Assembly (NCBI GenBank): GCA_020634515.1
Contig: JACKBL010000001.1
Coordinates: 434,001-498,000, forward strand
Source: Ardenticatenales bacterium
Lineage (GTDB): Bacteria; Chloroflexota; Anaerolineae; Promineifilales; Promineifilaceae
Reading direction: 5' to 3'
DNA length: 64,000 bases
In this document: positions 15,110 to 24,605 of the stretch, piece by piece
Layout of the letters: every line of letters begins with the position of its first letter
Position numbering within the stretch: the stretch's first letter is position 1
Position numbers and translations under genes: made by a program
The notes under the pieces: model-generated
Told to the model about the DNA's origin: nothing
The model's database searches: none
The model's input: the letters and a program-made list of their open reading frames with translations, nothing else

Positions 15110-17333
15110 GGTCAATTTCGGCAAATTGACCTACGGATGGCCGCAATGTAGGACAAGACGCTGTCTTGTCCGGTCAATTTCGGCAAATTGACCTACGGAT
15201 GGCGGCGTTGTAGGACAAGACGCTGTCTTGTCCGGTCAATTTCGGCAAATTGACCTACGGATGGCGGCGTTGTAGGACAAGACGCTGTCTTGTCCGGTCA
15301 ATTTCGGCAAATTGACCTACGGATGGCGGCGTTGTAGGACAAGACGCTGTCTTGTCCGGTCAATTTCGGCAAATTGACCTACGGATGGCGGCGTTGTAGG
15401 ACGGGCCGCTGTCTTGTCCGGTCAATTTCGGCAAATTGACCTACGGATGGCGGCGTTGTAGGACAAGACGCTGTCTTGTCCGGTCAATTTCGGCAAATTG
15501 ACCTACGGATGGCGGCGTTGTAGGACAAGACGCTGTCTTGTCCGGTCAATTTCGGCAAATTGACCTACGGATGGTGGACGGGCCGCTGTCTTGTCCGGTC
15601 AATTTCGGCAAATTGACCTGGGTTGCACGGGACGCTGTCTTGTCCGGTCAATTTCGGCAAATTGACCTGCGGGTGGCCGCAATGGGACAAGACGCTGTCT
15701 TGTCCGGTCAATTTCGGCAAATTGACCTGCGGGTGGTTGCAATGTAGGACAAGACGCTGTCTTGTCCGGTCAATTTCGGCAAATTGACCTGCGGGTGGCC
15801 GCGTGTGTAGGACAAGACGCTGTCTTGTCCGGTCAATTTCGGCAAATTGACCTGCGGATGGCCGCAATGTAGGACAAGACGCTGTCTTGTCCGGTCAATT
15901 TCGGCAAATTGACCTGCGGGTGGCGGCGTTGTAGGACGGGCCGCTGTCTTGTCCGGTCAATTTCGGCAAATTGACCTGCGGGTGGCCGCAATGTAGGACA
16001 AGACGCTGTCTTGTCCGGTCAATTTCGGCAAATTGACCTGCGGATGGCGGCAATGTAGGACAAGACGCTGTCTTGTCCGGTCAATTTCGGCAAATTGACC
16101 TGCGGATGGCCGCAATGTAGGACAAGACGCTGTCTTGTCCGGTCAATTTCGGCAAATTGACCTGCGGATGGCCGCAATGTAGGACAAGACGCTGTCTTGT
16201 CCGGTCAATTTCGGCAAATTGACCTACGGATGGCCGCAATGTAGGACAAGACGCTGTCTTGTCCGGTCAATTTCGGCAAATTGACCTGCGGGTGGCCGCA
16301 ATGTAGGACAAGACGCTGTCTTGTCCGGTCAATTTCGGCAAATTGACCTACGGATGTCTTGTCCAAGACGCTGTCTTGTCCGGTCAATTTCGGCAAATTG
16401 ACCTGCGGGTGGCCGCAATGTAGGACAAGACGCTGTCTTGTCCGGTCAATTTCGGCAAATTGACCTGCGGATGGCGGCGTTGTAGGACAAGACGCTGTCT
16501 TGTCCGGTCAATTTCGGCAAATTGACCTACGGGTGGCCGCAATGTAGGACGGGCCGCTGTCTTGTCCGGTCAATTTCGGCAAATTGACCTACGGGTGGCC
16601 GCAATGTAGGACAAGACGCTGTCTTGTCCGGTCAATTTCGGCAAATTGACCTGCGGATGGCCGCAATGTAGGACAAGACGCTGTCTTGTCCGGTCAATTT
16701 CGGCAAATTGACCTGCGGATGGCGGCGTTGTAGGACAAGACGCTGTCTTGTCCGGTCAATTTCGGCAAATTGACCTACGGATGGCGGCGTTGTAGGACGG
16801 GCCGCTGTCTTGTCCGGTCAATTTCGGCAAATTGACCTACGGATGGCGGCGTTGTAGGACAAGACGCTGTCTTGTCCGGTCAATTTCGGCAAATTGACCT
16901 ACGGGTGGCCGCAATGTAGGACAAGACGCTGTCTTGTCCGGTCAATTTCGGCAAATTGACCTACGGATGGCCGCAATGTAGGACAAGACGCTGTCTTGTC
17001 CGGTCAATTTCGGCAAATTGACCTGCGGGTGGCGGCGTTGTAGGACGAGACGCTGTCTTGTCCGGTCAATTTCGGCAAATTGACCTGCGGGTGGCCGCAA
17101 TGTAGGACAAGACGCTGTCTTGTCCGGTCAATTTCGGCAAATTGACCTACGGGTGGCCGCAATGTAGGACAAGACGCTGTCTTGTCCGGTCAATTTCGGC
17201 AAATTGACCTGCGGATGGCCGCAATGTAGGACAAGATGCTGTCTTGTCCGGTCAATTTCGGCAAATTGACCTGCGGGTGGCGGCGTTGTAGGACGGGCCG
17301 CTGTCTTGTCCGGTCAATTTCGGCAAATTGACC
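15110..17333. repeat. Tandem array of a 62-bp unit containing two hairpins
   Basis: I count 37 copies of the palindrome with arms GGTCAATTT and AAATTGACC (loop CGGC), starting at 15110, 15172, 15234 and so on to 17312. Between successive copies lies a second palindrome, arms GGACAAGAC and GTCTTGTCC (loop GCT), often in a variant with GGGCC in place of AAGAC. Most periods are exactly 62 bases; short units of 49-60 occur near 15544-15706 and at 16327. Variation is limited to a few linker positions (TACGGATGG or TGCGGGTGG; GGCGTTG or CCGCAATG). There are no unique spacers and no cas genes. The array is bounded by a terminator on the left and the 3' end of a lipoprotein gene on the right. Confidence 0.95.
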
Positions 17334-18931
17334 TGCGGGCTGGATTGGCGGGATAGGTTTTGCCACTGGGGGACGCCCATGGGCGTGAGGGTGTAGCCGT
17401 AGATGGTGGGCTTGACGAGGATGGCGGAGAGGGGATGGGTGATGAAGAGGGCGGGGGCGGCGGCCACGAGGCGCTGTTCCGTCTGGGCGTACAGGGCGAG
17501 CCGCGCCGTGACGTCTGCTGTGCTACGCGCCTGTAGCAGCAGGGCGTCCAGATCGGCGTCATGGAAGCGACCCAGGTTTTGCGGGGAGCCGCTGTAGTAG
17601 AGGACGTCGAGGAAGTTTTCCGGGTCGGGGTAGTCGGCGCACCAGCCGTAGGTGAAGAGGTTGGCAGGGTTGTCGTACAGTGACTGAGAGTAGCGGTAAG
17701 GGTCTATCAGGGTGGGCGTGATGGTAACGCCCAGGTTTTGCCGCCAGCGGGTGATGAGGGTGGTCACGAGGGGGCCGATATCCTCGTAGCCGTCCGTGGC
17801 GAAGGTGATGGGGGGGAGGTCCGTGGGGTTGGGGTAGCCCGCTTCGGCGAGAAGCTGCCGCGCCTGGGAAATGTCGAAGGGAAGCGGGTTTGGAGGTTGG
17901 TAGCCGGGCATGCCAGGCGGAAGAGGGCCAGAGGCAAGAATGGCGTCCTCTCCAAACAATGTGCGTGCCAATTGCTCCCGATCTATTGCCAGCGTAAATG
18001 CTTGCCGCACGCGCACGTCGTCAAATGGCGGGGCGCCGGCGTTGAAACCCACGTAGGATGTGCAAAAATCCACGCTCATTTGCAACTCCGTCGATAGGGG
18101 ATTATCTACGTCTCGCAGCCGTTCCAGGGTGCTGCCACCGACGCCGACCATATCGATCTGGCCTGTTTCGTACAGGGATAGGGGAATGCCCGCTCCCATG
18201 AGGACTACGACGTGGGCTAATGCCGGGGGCGTGCGGTAATACTGCTCGTTGCGGTCCAGTACAATAATCTCATCATCCTTCCATACCTGGAGCCGAAACG
18301 GTCCTGTCCCATTTGCGTGATGCTCCCAATCGGGCGCGGCCACATTTTCCCGGTCCACCACAAAGGCCACGGGCAGGGTCAGTTTTGCCAGAAAATACAC
18401 TTTGGGGGCGTCAATTTGTACCTGGAGCGTGTAATCGTCTAGTTGCCGCACCCCGGCGATGTGGTCCGCCGCGCCGCTGACCTTCTCCGCCACGCCCACA
18501 ATGTCCCCCAGATAAGTCAGCGCCGTATCGGAGGCCAGGCCGGGGTCGGTGGCCCGTTCCCAGGAGAAGACGACGTCCGCGGCGGTGACGGGGCGTCCGT
18601 CGTGAAACACGGCATTGTGGCGGAGGAAAAAGGTGTAGAGCGTGCCATCTTCGCTGACTTGCCAGCCGGCGGCCAGGTCTGGTTGCACTTGCAACTGTGT
18701 GTCAAGCTGCACCAGCCCGCTGAACACGTGTCCAACGATGCTGTCTGGTCCGCTCAACGTGGTGGCCGGGTCCAGCGTTTGCGGTTGCCCACCGGCCAGG
18801 AACAGCCCTTCGTCCCGCTTGACGCCGTACGCCGCCGCCGGATTGCCGCTGCCTGTTCCCGTAACGAGCTGACAACTCAACCCCAGCAGTGCCGTGACGA
18901 ATAACCATGCCCACATCCTTCGGTTGTTCAT
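17252..18931 (-). CDS. Peptide/solute-binding lipoprotein of an ABC importer (SBP family 5)
   Basis: A 559-residue substrate-binding protein of the OppA/DppA kind. From the ATG at 18931 (AGAGGAAAAC ribosome binding site) it starts with a lipoprotein signal ending in LLGLSC. Family marks are TLDPATTLSGPDSIVGHVFSGL, PDLAAGWQVSEDGTLYTFFLR, the VTAADVVFSWERATDP motif and VRQAFTLAIDREQLA. It binds oligopeptides or similar solutes outside the membrane. No permease or ATPase gene is adjacent, so its partners are elsewhere. The last 30 or so residues, from about QVNLPKLTGQDS, and the stop codon are encoded by the tandem array, so the natural C-terminus has been replaced or extended by repeat sequence. 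Confidence 0.9.
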   Translation of the reverse strand: MNNRRMWAWLFVTALLGLSCQLVTGTGSGNPAAAYGVKRDEGLFLAGGQPQTLDPATTLSGPDSIVGHVFSGLVQLDTQLQVQPDLAAGWQVSEDGTLYTFFLRHNAVFHDGRPVTAADVVFSWERATDPGLASDTALTYLGDIVGVAEKVSGAADHIAGVRQLDDYTLQVQIDAPKVYFLAKLTLPVAFVVDRENVAAPDWEHHANGTGPFRLQVWKDDEIIVLDRNEQYYRTPPALAHVVVLMGAGIPLSLYETGQIDMVGVGGSTLERLRDVDNPLSTELQMSVDFCTSYVGFNAGAPPFDDVRVRQAFTLAIDREQLARTLFGEDAILASGPLPPGMPGYQPPNPLPFDISQARQLLAEAGYPNPTDLPPITFATDGYEDIGPLVTTLITRWRQNLGVTITPTLIDPYRYSQSLYDNPANLFTYGWCADYPDPENFLDVLYYSGSPQNLGRFHDADLDALLLQARSTADVTARLALYAQTEQRLVAAAPALFITHPLSAILVKPTIYGYTLTPMGVPQWQNLSRQSSPQVNLPKLTGQDSGPSYNAATRRSICRN

Positions 18932-19230
18932 GTTTTCCTCTGTGCGTTGGTGGGTTTGCATGTGTGTACGCAGGTCGATGCTCACCGCGCCGTTTGCGTG
19001 TCTCTGGTATTCTATAGGCAGTGAGGTTACAATCCAGCCTTTCGGTGGTGCGTCTTCATGGAAGAATCCATGAAGGCGTGTCTGCTTTTTGGTAGATTTC
19101 TGGTTGTCTGTTGCCAATGGTCCGCGAGAGCGGGCATGATTGGCGTTCCGCGGCGAATGAAAAATGATGGCGCGGAGGAATTCGCAACCGGCTATCACGA
19201 ATCAAAAACGATACTTCGAAGGAGTTTGAC

Positions 19231-19476
19231 ATGGACACCAATCTCGATTTTGACTATACCTTTCAGTTGGAATTGGCCGATGGCGGTGTTGTTGAGGGCG
19301 GCAGCACGATTGAACTGGAAGTAGAAACGGATGAAAACGATGAACTGGATTCGTACGATGCCTATATGATTGCTTTGGAGACGATTATGGAGCAGTTGTA
19401 CGAAAATGATGAAGATTTCGATCTGGATGCGCTGCCGAATTTGACGATTACGATTGAGAATATGCGTTTGAGTTGA
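19231..19476 (+). CDS. Small acidic protein
   Basis: An 81-residue, strongly acidic protein (runs such as ETDENDELD and ENDEDFDLD) with no signal peptide or Cys. The start is fixed by GAAGGAG nine bases upstream, and a strong terminator follows, so it is a real single-gene unit divergent from the lipoprotein gene. The charge and the alternating hydrophobic pattern suggest a small soluble beta-rich protein, perhaps one that binds a basic partner or metal. No family recognised. Confidence 0.7.
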   Translation: MDTNLDFDYTFQLELADGGVVEGGSTIELEVETDENDELDSYDAYMIALETIMEQLYENDEDFDLDALPNLTITIENMRLS

Positions 19477-19566
19477 GCGTGTCAGGCGGACGCGGATTGG
19501 GCCAGACCTGGCAAAATCCGGGATGTCGCCTGGCGCGCTGGCGCGCGACTGACTTTTGTGACTGGG

Positions 19567-19602
19567 AACATCCCGCCCATCTCTGGCGGGATGTTTTTTT
19601 TT
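19567..19602 (+). terminator. Rho-independent terminator
   Basis: AACATCCCGCC and GGCGGGATGTT form an eleven-base stem with a seven-base loop, followed by a T-run of nine, downstream of the small acidic gene. Confidence 0.92.
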
Positions 19603-19616
19603 GCGGGGGGGGGATG

Positions 19617-20591
19617 TTATGGCTGTAGCAGGGAGGTGTCGCCTTCGACTTCCATGCCGGCATTTTCGCTCTCCTCCGCAAACAAAACCTGCCCATCCAG
19701 GTCCGTCAGCACCACCCGCACCGCCGCTCCCAGCATCTCCGTCACAAACGGCGCCATCCCCTGGGGCGTCGGCCCCAGCAACGTCGCCCCCGCGGAGCGC
19801 CGCGCCGTAATCGTCAGCCGGTGACGCCGGTTCCGCACCACCACCTGTACGTCCGTGTCTGCCACGTTGACCGCTTCCAGCACCCCCCCCGTATACGTCG
19901 TAAAGCGATGCAGCATTCCCTCGTGCCACAAGCCAATAATGAAACCGGGAAAAGCGCGCCCAATCCAGGGGATGCGGGCGACGGAGGCCATCAGGCTCGT
20001 CCCCGGCGTGGGGAAGTGATTTGCTTGTAGCCAGACCCACGTGCGCGGAAAATGCCGGCCCCAATCCTTCTCGATGTAGCCGCGCCCCCCGCTGAAGTCA
20101 ATAATGTGTCCATCGTGGACCAGGCGGCCATCAATGCGATGATCCATGCTCACCACGCCATGGTAACACTCCATCACCGGAACCCAGCCATACCAGCCCA
20201 TGACGCCTGGAGATGGTAGCGTAACCGGCCAGGGGATGGTTCCCGTAAATGTCAGGCGTCCCTGCAGGTTTGGCAGGTTGAGGATGAGTGTGTTGGTGGT
20301 GAAGTGGTTGTCGCCGATGCGCACGTCGAACTGGCGGTTGGAGGCGGCGAACGCTTCCGGGGGGAAGCGGTGATATTCCACGACGTTCCGATTGCCGTTT
20401 AATACCTGAATGAAGGCGTGGGTTTGTGCCGGCATTTCCCCCACATAAATCCCCGGAATAACAGCCCACGCCTGCCCCCGTGCCGCATCCACCAACTTAA
20501 AATACCAACCCTCAAAGAAGGGCGGACGTTTGCCATGTCCGTGATACACGGCGGGGCGTAGCGTTGTCGTGATGAAGTGGCGCAGGCTCAT
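19617..20591 (-). CDS. Tocopherol-cyclase-like protein
   Basis: A 324-residue protein with the marks of the tocopherol cyclase family: FFEGWYFKLVD near the start, HAFIQVLNG, and GYIEKDWGRHFPRTWVWLQA in the middle. In plants and cyanobacteria that family closes the chromanol ring of vitamin E. In non-photosynthetic bacteria homologues are mostly uncharacterised, so the substrate here is unknown. No signal peptide or membrane segment is evident. The ATG at 20591 starts one base after the dinG stop (TAGCATG), with GGGAG ten bases upstream; a GTG at 20600 overlapping dinG is possible. It is thus probably translationally coupled to dinG. Confidence 0.85.
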   Translation of the reverse strand: MSLRHFITTTLRPAVYHGHGKRPPFFEGWYFKLVDAARGQAWAVIPGIYVGEMPAQTHAFIQVLNGNRNVVEYHRFPPEAFAASNRQFDVRIGDNHFTTNTLILNLPNLQGRLTFTGTIPWPVTLPSPGVMGWYGWVPVMECYHGVVSMDHRIDGRLVHDGHIIDFSGGRGYIEKDWGRHFPRTWVWLQANHFPTPGTSLMASVARIPWIGRAFPGFIIGLWHEGMLHRFTTYTGGVLEAVNVADTDVQVVVRNRRHRLTITARRSAGATLLGPTPQGMAPFVTEMLGAAVRVVLTDLDGQVLFAEESENAGMEVEGDTSLLQP

Positions 20592-20592
20592 G

Positions 20593-23409
20593 CTAGGCAC
20601 GCTCCCGGTTAAACCAGCGCTGCGTCAATTCGCCGAGGCGACCCATGCGCTGGCGGATAACGGTGCATTCCGGCAGGGCCTCCAGAAATAGCTGCCCATA
20701 TCGCTTGCTGATCACGCGCCGGTCCAGAATAACGACAATACCCTCGTCGTTCTGGCGGCGGATAAGGCGACCAAAGCCCTGGCGGAAACGCAACACCGCT
20801 TCGGGAATGCTGTACTGGAAGAAGGGATTGTCATACGTCTCGGAGCGGGCGGCGAAAATGGGGTCGGAAGGCACGTCGAAGGGGATTTTCACCAGCAGCA
20901 CCGCCTGCAAAGCAGGACCAGGCACGTCCACCCCTTCCCAGAAGGAGCGGGTTCCCAGAAGGACGGCGCGCGCGTCCTCCGCCTTGAATTGTTCCAGAAG
21001 CTGCTGCCGTGAGGCTCCCTCAAGCTGCGCCAGCACCGTAATCCCTTGGCCTTTCAGCGTCGCCTCTATGCCCTGCACCGTTTGCGCCAACTGGCTGTAG
21101 GACGTGAAAAGGGCCATGGTGCGCCCACCCAATGTCGTGGCAACGTCAATAATCGCCTGCTCCACGTACCGCTGGTAGCCTGGCTGGTTCGGTTCGGGGA
21201 TGTCCGTGGGGAGATAGACCAACGTGGAGCTTTTGTAGTCAAAGGGAGAACCCACGGCCAGTTCGGCGGCGTCATGCCCATTCAGCCGCTCCCGAATGTA
21301 GGTGAAGCCCGGCTCCGTGCCCGCGCCGGGGTCCGCGGTGCGCATAGTGGCGGAGGTGAGGATGACGGTGTCTTTGGTCTTGAAGATGTGTTCGGCGAAG
21401 AGGGGGCCAATGTGCAGCGGCGCGGCGTGCAGCGAAATGCGGTCACGCCACATCTCAATCCAGTAAATCCACTCATCCTGGGGCGCGGCGATGATGGCGT
21501 CCGTTTTCAACAGAATCTCCGCCAGGTCGCGCCCCAGGTTGGTCAATCCCAACCCCAGGTCTTCGCCATCTTCCAGTTCAAAATCGTCGCGCAGCTCCGC
21601 CAATCCGCCGGCCAGGGATTGCACCCCTTCGCTGATCTTTTTCAGCGGCTTGCGCAAGTTATCCCAACTCATTTCCACTTCATCATAATAGGGCTGGGTG
21701 CGCAGGGCGGGCGTGAGGCGGAGCTGCTGCGCGTACTGGCTGCGCTGGTTCAGGTGGTCGCGCACAAAGTATTGCAGTGTGGCGAAGAAATCCTCCACGT
21801 AGCTGGCGGCCAGTACGCCTTGTTCGCGGGTGCTGTCGGCGAGGGCGTGGAAGCGACGGGCCACGTCGGCGGGGACGACGGCCTGCACGGCGGCTTGTGC
21901 CTGGCCGAGGAGGCCGGCGCGCGGGCGCACGATGTCTTCCAGCACGGAATCCAGGTAGCGTTTGTCGGCTTCAAAGCTGAGGCTGTCGGTGACGGCGGCT
22001 TCGATGTGGTGGGCCTCGTCAATGATTAGATCATGGTATTCGGGGATGACCATATTGCCGGCAGCTACGTCGGCCAACAGCAGCGAATGATTGACGACGA
22101 TAATGTGCGCCTTGGCCGCGCGCTGACGCGAGATATGTAGCGGGCAGCGCGCCTGCGCGCACACATCACGGTTGCAGCCGTCGTTTTCCGCGCTGAGGCG
22201 GCTCCAGGCGAGCTGTTCTTCGCGCGTGCGCAGGGTGATCTCGTTGACGTCTCCCGTGTCGGAACCGGGTAGCCAGTTGAGAATGCGCGCATAGAGCGTC
22301 ATCTCGTCGGCATTGCCTGGGCCGCGGTGGCGCATCTGCTCAAAAAGGCGGGTGCAGAGGTAGTTGCGCTTTCCTTTGAGGATGGCCGCGCGCAGGTCGA
22401 AAAAAAGCAATCGCTGTAATTGGGGAATGTCTTTGCTGATAAGCTGGTCTTGCAGGTTGATGGTGTTGGTAGAGACGACTACGGGGCGGTCGTTGCTGTC
22501 CGCCCAGAAGGCGGCGGGCAGGAGATAGCCGATGCTCTTGCCCGTGCCCGTGCCCGCTTCCACAAACAGGTGTTCGCCGTGGTTGAAGGCTTCGGCCACG
22601 CGCCGCACCATGGCGACCTGCTGTTCGCGGTATTCGTAGTCGGGAAAGGCGCGGCTGAAATTAGCGCCCGGTTTGAGCATGTTGGCGATGGCCTGCGCGT
22701 CGATTTTCTTTGGGTCGTCTCCCACGCCGGCGAGGTTGGGCCCTTCCACTTTGGGCGGATCGAACAACTTCTCCACGCGCTGCGCCCCGCCACGCCCAAA
22801 TCCATGCCGCACGGCTAATCCCAACGCTTCTTCAAAGAAGCGTGTTTCCGGCCAGCCGAGTCGTCGCCCGCTCTGGACGATTTCGTTCAGGCGGGCCACG
22901 CCCATGCGCTGCGCTCGCTCGAGGAGGGTGTAGAAGAGGGCGACGGTTTGGTGGGCGTCGGCGAGGGCGCGGTGTTCCTGGCGTCCGGTGAGGTTGTCCA
23001 GGTTGAGGTGTTTGATGAGGGCGTCGAGGGCGTATTTGCCGGCATCTGGCAGCACAATCGAAGCCAGCGTCACCGTATCCAGGCGCGCATTATTCGCCCC
23101 CACATACGCGGCCCGCAAAAACCCCATGTCAAAATCCACGTTGTGCCCCACCACCACGCTATCCCCCAGGAAACGGCGCAACTGGGGGCGCAGCGTCGTG
23201 ATGCCCGGCGCATCCGCCACCATCTCATCCGTAATCCCCGTCAGGTCCGTCACCAGCGCCGGAATGCCCTGATGCGGATAGACCAACGTGGAAAACTCCT
23301 CCACAATACCATCCAACTCAAAAGCAACCGCCGCCACCTCAATAATGGCGTCGCGGTTCGGGTCCAACCCCGTTGTTTCCAGGTCAACGACAACATACGT
23401 AGCAGACAT
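20593..23409 (-). CDS. dinG: DinG-family helicase with N-terminal DEDDh exonuclease
   Basis: A 938-residue DNA repair protein. Residues 1-170 form a 3'-5' exonuclease domain (DLETTGLDP, GHNVDFDMGFL, EHRALADAH). The helicase part has Walker A EAGTGTGKSIGYL, a region with Cys (CTRLFEQ, CNRDVCAQARCPLH) that matches the Fe-S cluster of XPD/DinG helicases, the DEAH box IIDEAHHIE, and C-terminal motifs EGVDVPGP and QGFGRLIRR. This exonuclease-helicase fusion is the form common in Gram-positive-type bacteria. It would unwind and trim DNA or R-loops. Downstream lies the tocopherol-cyclase-like gene and upstream, 26 bases away, an adenine methylase gene on the same strand. Confidence 0.94.
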   Translation of the reverse strand: MSATYVVVDLETTGLDPNRDAIIEVAAVAFELDGIVEEFSTLVYPHQGIPALVTDLTGITDEMVADAPGITTLRPQLRRFLGDSVVVGHNVDFDMGFLRAAYVGANNARLDTVTLASIVLPDAGKYALDALIKHLNLDNLTGRQEHRALADAHQTVALFYTLLERAQRMGVARLNEIVQSGRRLGWPETRFFEEALGLAVRHGFGRGGAQRVEKLFDPPKVEGPNLAGVGDDPKKIDAQAIANMLKPGANFSRAFPDYEYREQQVAMVRRVAEAFNHGEHLFVEAGTGTGKSIGYLLPAAFWADSNDRPVVVSTNTINLQDQLISKDIPQLQRLLFFDLRAAILKGKRNYLCTRLFEQMRHRGPGNADEMTLYARILNWLPGSDTGDVNEITLRTREEQLAWSRLSAENDGCNRDVCAQARCPLHISRQRAAKAHIIVVNHSLLLADVAAGNMVIPEYHDLIIDEAHHIEAAVTDSLSFEADKRYLDSVLEDIVRPRAGLLGQAQAAVQAVVPADVARRFHALADSTREQGVLAASYVEDFFATLQYFVRDHLNQRSQYAQQLRLTPALRTQPYYDEVEMSWDNLRKPLKKISEGVQSLAGGLAELRDDFELEDGEDLGLGLTNLGRDLAEILLKTDAIIAAPQDEWIYWIEMWRDRISLHAAPLHIGPLFAEHIFKTKDTVILTSATMRTADPGAGTEPGFTYIRERLNGHDAAELAVGSPFDYKSSTLVYLPTDIPEPNQPGYQRYVEQAIIDVATTLGGRTMALFTSYSQLAQTVQGIEATLKGQGITVLAQLEGASRQQLLEQFKAEDARAVLLGTRSFWEGVDVPGPALQAVLLVKIPFDVPSDPIFAARSETYDNPFFQYSIPEAVLRFRQGFGRLIRRQNDEGIVVILDRRVISKRYGQLFLEALPECTVIRQRMGRLGELTQRWFNRERA

Positions 23410-23435
23410 GCGTTTATTATACCGTATTGTCCGTA

Positions 23436-24356
23436 TTACATCTGGAATAGCTCAAGCTGCCGCGCGGGTCGCTTGTGTGTTTTCCCTTCGATTTCCTGTA
23501 TTTTGGGGCCTAACCGCGATACAAGAGCCTTTGAGAGATAGATCGATTCATACGTTATCGCTTTACGCCCTAGCAAGGTGGATTGCGTGGATCTGCCGGC
23601 ATTGATTTCAATGTGTCGCATTTCCAGGTTGGATGGAAGACTCTTCCCATAAGTCTTCGTCCCTGTACGCCCATCATAGCTAAGAATAAACGAAATATCC
23701 CGGCTCGTAAGCTCTACCAGGAACTGCACAAACTCTTCGGAGTTAATCCCCCCATAATAGCGAGGATCCCCGGTCCCACAGACCCCTTGATATGGCGGAT
23801 CCATGTATACCAAATCACCCTCTTCCATGAAGGATAACATTTCTCTATAGTCCTGACTGGTTATTGTGACTTTGCCCCGCAGTAAGTTCGATACTGCATG
23901 TATATCGCCTGCCATCTGTTGCGGGCGACGTCCCAATCGTCTGTTGTCCGGGCTTTGATTGAATTCCCCTTTGGGATTATACCGAACCGATGCTTTAACA
24001 CATCTGGCTAAGAGATACAACAAGTATTCAGGTTTGTGTGTGGCATTGAATTTGTCCCTCACGAGATCATAGTATTCTCGTGCGTTTTCCTGTTGTTCTT
24101 CCCACAAATGAGCGTATTTTCCCGACAATCCTTGAGGGTCGTTTATGATTTCTTCCCATAACGACATTAATGGAGCATTGAGATCGTTAATGTAAAAACG
24201 CGAAGCCTTGCCTAAAGAAGCAGCCGCAATCGTTATCGCTGCTGACCCGGCAAACGGCTCAATGAGCGTGTCAATGTCGCGCGGAAAACAGGCAAGAACA
24301 TATCTGGCTATTTTCCGCTTGCTTCCTTGATATGGTATTGGGTGGGGCACTTTCAT
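23436..24356 (-). CDS. Dam-like (class D12) DNA adenine N6-methyltransferase
   Basis: A 306-residue methyltransferase. Motif order is typical of Dam/DpnM enzymes: PIPYQGSKRKIARYV (SAM pocket start), DTLIEPFAGSAAIT (motif I), FYINDLNAPL, and catalytic DPPY in DLVYMDPPYQG. It methylates adenine in DNA; the recognition sequence cannot be read from the protein. No restriction endonuclease gene is adjacent, so it looks like an orphan or a remnant of a restriction-modification unit. Its GC content and codon use look lower than those of its neighbours, which suggests transfer. It lies 26 bases upstream of dinG on the same strand. Confidence 0.9.
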   Translation of the reverse strand: MKVPHPIPYQGSKRKIARYVLACFPRDIDTLIEPFAGSAAITIAAASLGKASRFYINDLNAPLMSLWEEIINDPQGLSGKYAHLWEEQQENAREYYDLVRDKFNATHKPEYLLYLLARCVKASVRYNPKGEFNQSPDNRRLGRRPQQMAGDIHAVSNLLRGKVTITSQDYREMLSFMEEGDLVYMDPPYQGVCGTGDPRYYGGINSEEFVQFLVELTSRDISFILSYDGRTGTKTYGKSLPSNLEMRHIEINAGRSTQSTLLGRKAITYESIYLSKALVSRLGPKIQEIEGKTHKRPARQLELFQM

Positions 24357-24605
24357 AAAATCACCTGTTTTGCTACCGGCTTGCTATTCTCCGTATATTG
24401 TTCGCATTTCTGAAATAACTGGCAACTAACCTGGGTGGGTGTGTTTCAAATAGGTTGCTCAGGCTGCCCGCGCCGTCGCACAATTTGCTCGCACTGTCCT
24501 TTCATGGCGGCGGACAATTCGGCGAATGGTCCTACAGCAGTGGTCAACTGAAATGAAACGCGCCTCTTGGGCAAATGGACAGGGTGCTTTTAGAAAAGAG
24601 ACGTG

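Noticed and set aside
15538..16396. Open frames within the tandem array (proteins with repeated QIDLR or LTGQDS words)
   Set aside because: They arise from translation of the repeat and have no start signals of their own.
15110..17333. CRISPR array
   Set aside because: Repeats are regular, but the intervening sequence is itself conserved and palindromic; no unique spacers and no cas genes.
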